Assembly (NCBI GenBank): GCA_012523605.1
Contig: JAAYTY010000007.1
Location: 1-14,270 of the forward strand
Direction: 5' to 3'
Source: Candidatus Fermentibacterota bacterium
Lineage (GTDB): Bacteria > Fermentibacterota > Fermentibacteria > Fermentibacterales > Fermentibacteraceae
Length of the DNA stretch: 14,270 bases
Shown here: positions 13,654 to 14,270 of the stretch, in pieces
How the letters are laid out: each line of letters opens with the position of its first letter
How positions within the stretch are numbered: the first letter of the stretch is position 1
Notes under the pieces: generated by a model
What the model saw: only the letters and a program-made list of their open reading frames with translations
Database searches by the model: none
Told to the model about the DNA's origin: nothing
Made by a program: the position numbers and the translations under genes

Positions 13654-14270
13654 ATGATCCCGATTCTAGTGGCGCTGATCACCCTCGGGAGTGCGTTCCC
13701 GGGGATCAGAACCGAAACGGCCGAGATGGCCGACGGCAGTCTCGGAGCCGTCTCGTTCACCGAACTGGACGGTGTATCCGATATCGCAGCGGTACCCACC
13801 GCCCCGCCTCCGGATCATACGCCCCGCAGCACCGGCTACAGGGCAGAGCAGCTTTGGGTGGACAGAGCGCACCAGAACGCCATCGCCAACGAGACCGCCA
13901 TCTCCGGCACCGGCCAGGGCATCTTCGCCGGCTGGTATCTCAACAACAAACGGGTCTCGAAGTACAACACCTTCGGCTCGGGCACCCCGCAGTGGACCTA
14001 CCCGTGCCCGGAGGCCGGCTACCAGTTCGACGTGGCCTCGACTTTCAGCGGCATGCTCTCCGCCTCCTGCTCGCTCATGCAGACGCATGTCTGGCAGAGC
14101 ACCGGATCCCAGCCTTCCGCGAGCTTCGAGACCGCGGTGGCCCAGGACATGATAGAGGTCGCCGGGTCCGACGTGCTCGTCTATGTGGATGCCGGCTACA
14201 ATCTCGTCTGCATCGACGAATCCACCGGCTGGACCGTTCGCTGGGAGGTCCCTCTGCAGACCGTGGGCAA
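13654..14270 (+). CDS. Exported protein with beta-propeller-like repeats, 3' end missing
   Basis: The frame is open from the ATG at 13654 to the window edge (205 codons, no stop). The ATG has AGGGAGGA eight bases upstream. The N-terminus MIPILVALITLGSAFPG is a short hydrophobic stretch without the usual Lys/Arg, so it is probably, but not certainly, a signal peptide. From about residue 60 the chain is rich in Gly, Ser, Thr and aromatic residues. Two segments, IFAGWYLNNKRVSKYNTF with GTPQWTYP and VLVYVDAGYNLVCIDESTG with RWEVP, have the strand-turn-strand and Trp pattern of PQQ/WD-like propeller blades. That would suit a cell-surface or periplasmic protein. The family cannot be named. It is divergent from secG, so the two may share regulatory DNA. 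Confidence 0.75.
   Translation, partial: MIPILVALITLGSAFPGIRTETAEMADGSLGAVSFTELDGVSDIAAVPTAPPPDHTPRSTGYRAEQLWVDRAHQNAIANETAISGTGQGIFAGWYLNNKRVSKYNTFGSGTPQWTYPCPEAGYQFDVASTFSGMLSASCSLMQTHVWQSTGSQPSASFETAVAQDMIEVAGSDVLVYVDAGYNLVCIDESTGWTVRWEVPLQTVG

Noticed and set aside
1..14270. CRISPR array, insertion sequence or phage genes
   Set aside because: No regularly spaced repeats, transposase or integrase motifs, or terminal inverted repeats with target duplications were seen. Gene order looks like stable chromosome.

Overview
The window is GC-rich bacterial DNA with high GC at third codon positions, sigma70-like promoters, good Shine-Dalgarno (SD) sites and tightly overlapping genes. The gene set points to an anaerobic, probably uncultured bacterium that uses flavin-based electron bifurcation and thiol/sulfur chemistry: HdrABC, a FlxABCD-type NADH module and a two-cysteine DsrC. 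The last gene resembles the large secreted repeat proteins of FCB-type candidate phyla. I cannot fix the phylum from sequence alone, and no dsrAB, aprAB, sat or hydrogenase catalytic gene lies in the window.

Layout. (1) Positions 1-81 hold the first six codons of a leftward gene leaving the window, with a strong promoter. (2) Positions 82-642 have no convincing gene. (3) A rightward block follows: a DUF362-family protein overlaps (ATGA) a radical SAM protein with a SPASM/twitch-like tail. After a 340-base gap with its own promoter comes a class V aminotransferase/cysteine desulfurase-family enzyme joined by TAATG to DsrC. (4) A leftward seven-gene operon runs from about 12.43 kb to 4.56 kb in the order hdrA, flxD(mvhD), a FlxC-type protein, a FlxB-type protein, flxA, hdrC, hdrB. 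Every junction overlaps or has at most a 3-base gap. Its last stop codon shares a CTAG with the stop codon of dsrC, so the two units converge with no space for a terminator. (5) Upstream of hdrA are a structured leader, a promoter and a non-coding stretch, then a stand-alone Lrp/AsnC ligand-binding (RAM) domain gene. (6) Next are tRNA-Leu(GAG) and secG, an order also known from E. coli (secG-leuU). (7) The window ends inside a rightward gene for an exported, beta-propeller-like protein, divergent from secG.

Likely joint role (inference). FlxA, the two Fe-S proteins and FlxD pass NADH electrons to the HdrA flavin. HdrA bifurcates them to ferredoxin and, through HdrC and HdrB, to a disulfide. 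The adjacent DsrC, which carries both C-terminal redox cysteines, is the natural candidate for that disulfide partner. The coupled cysteine desulfurase-like enzyme could load sulfur on DsrC. The DUF362 and radical SAM proteins have no assignable substrate and are the least understood part of the neighbourhood.
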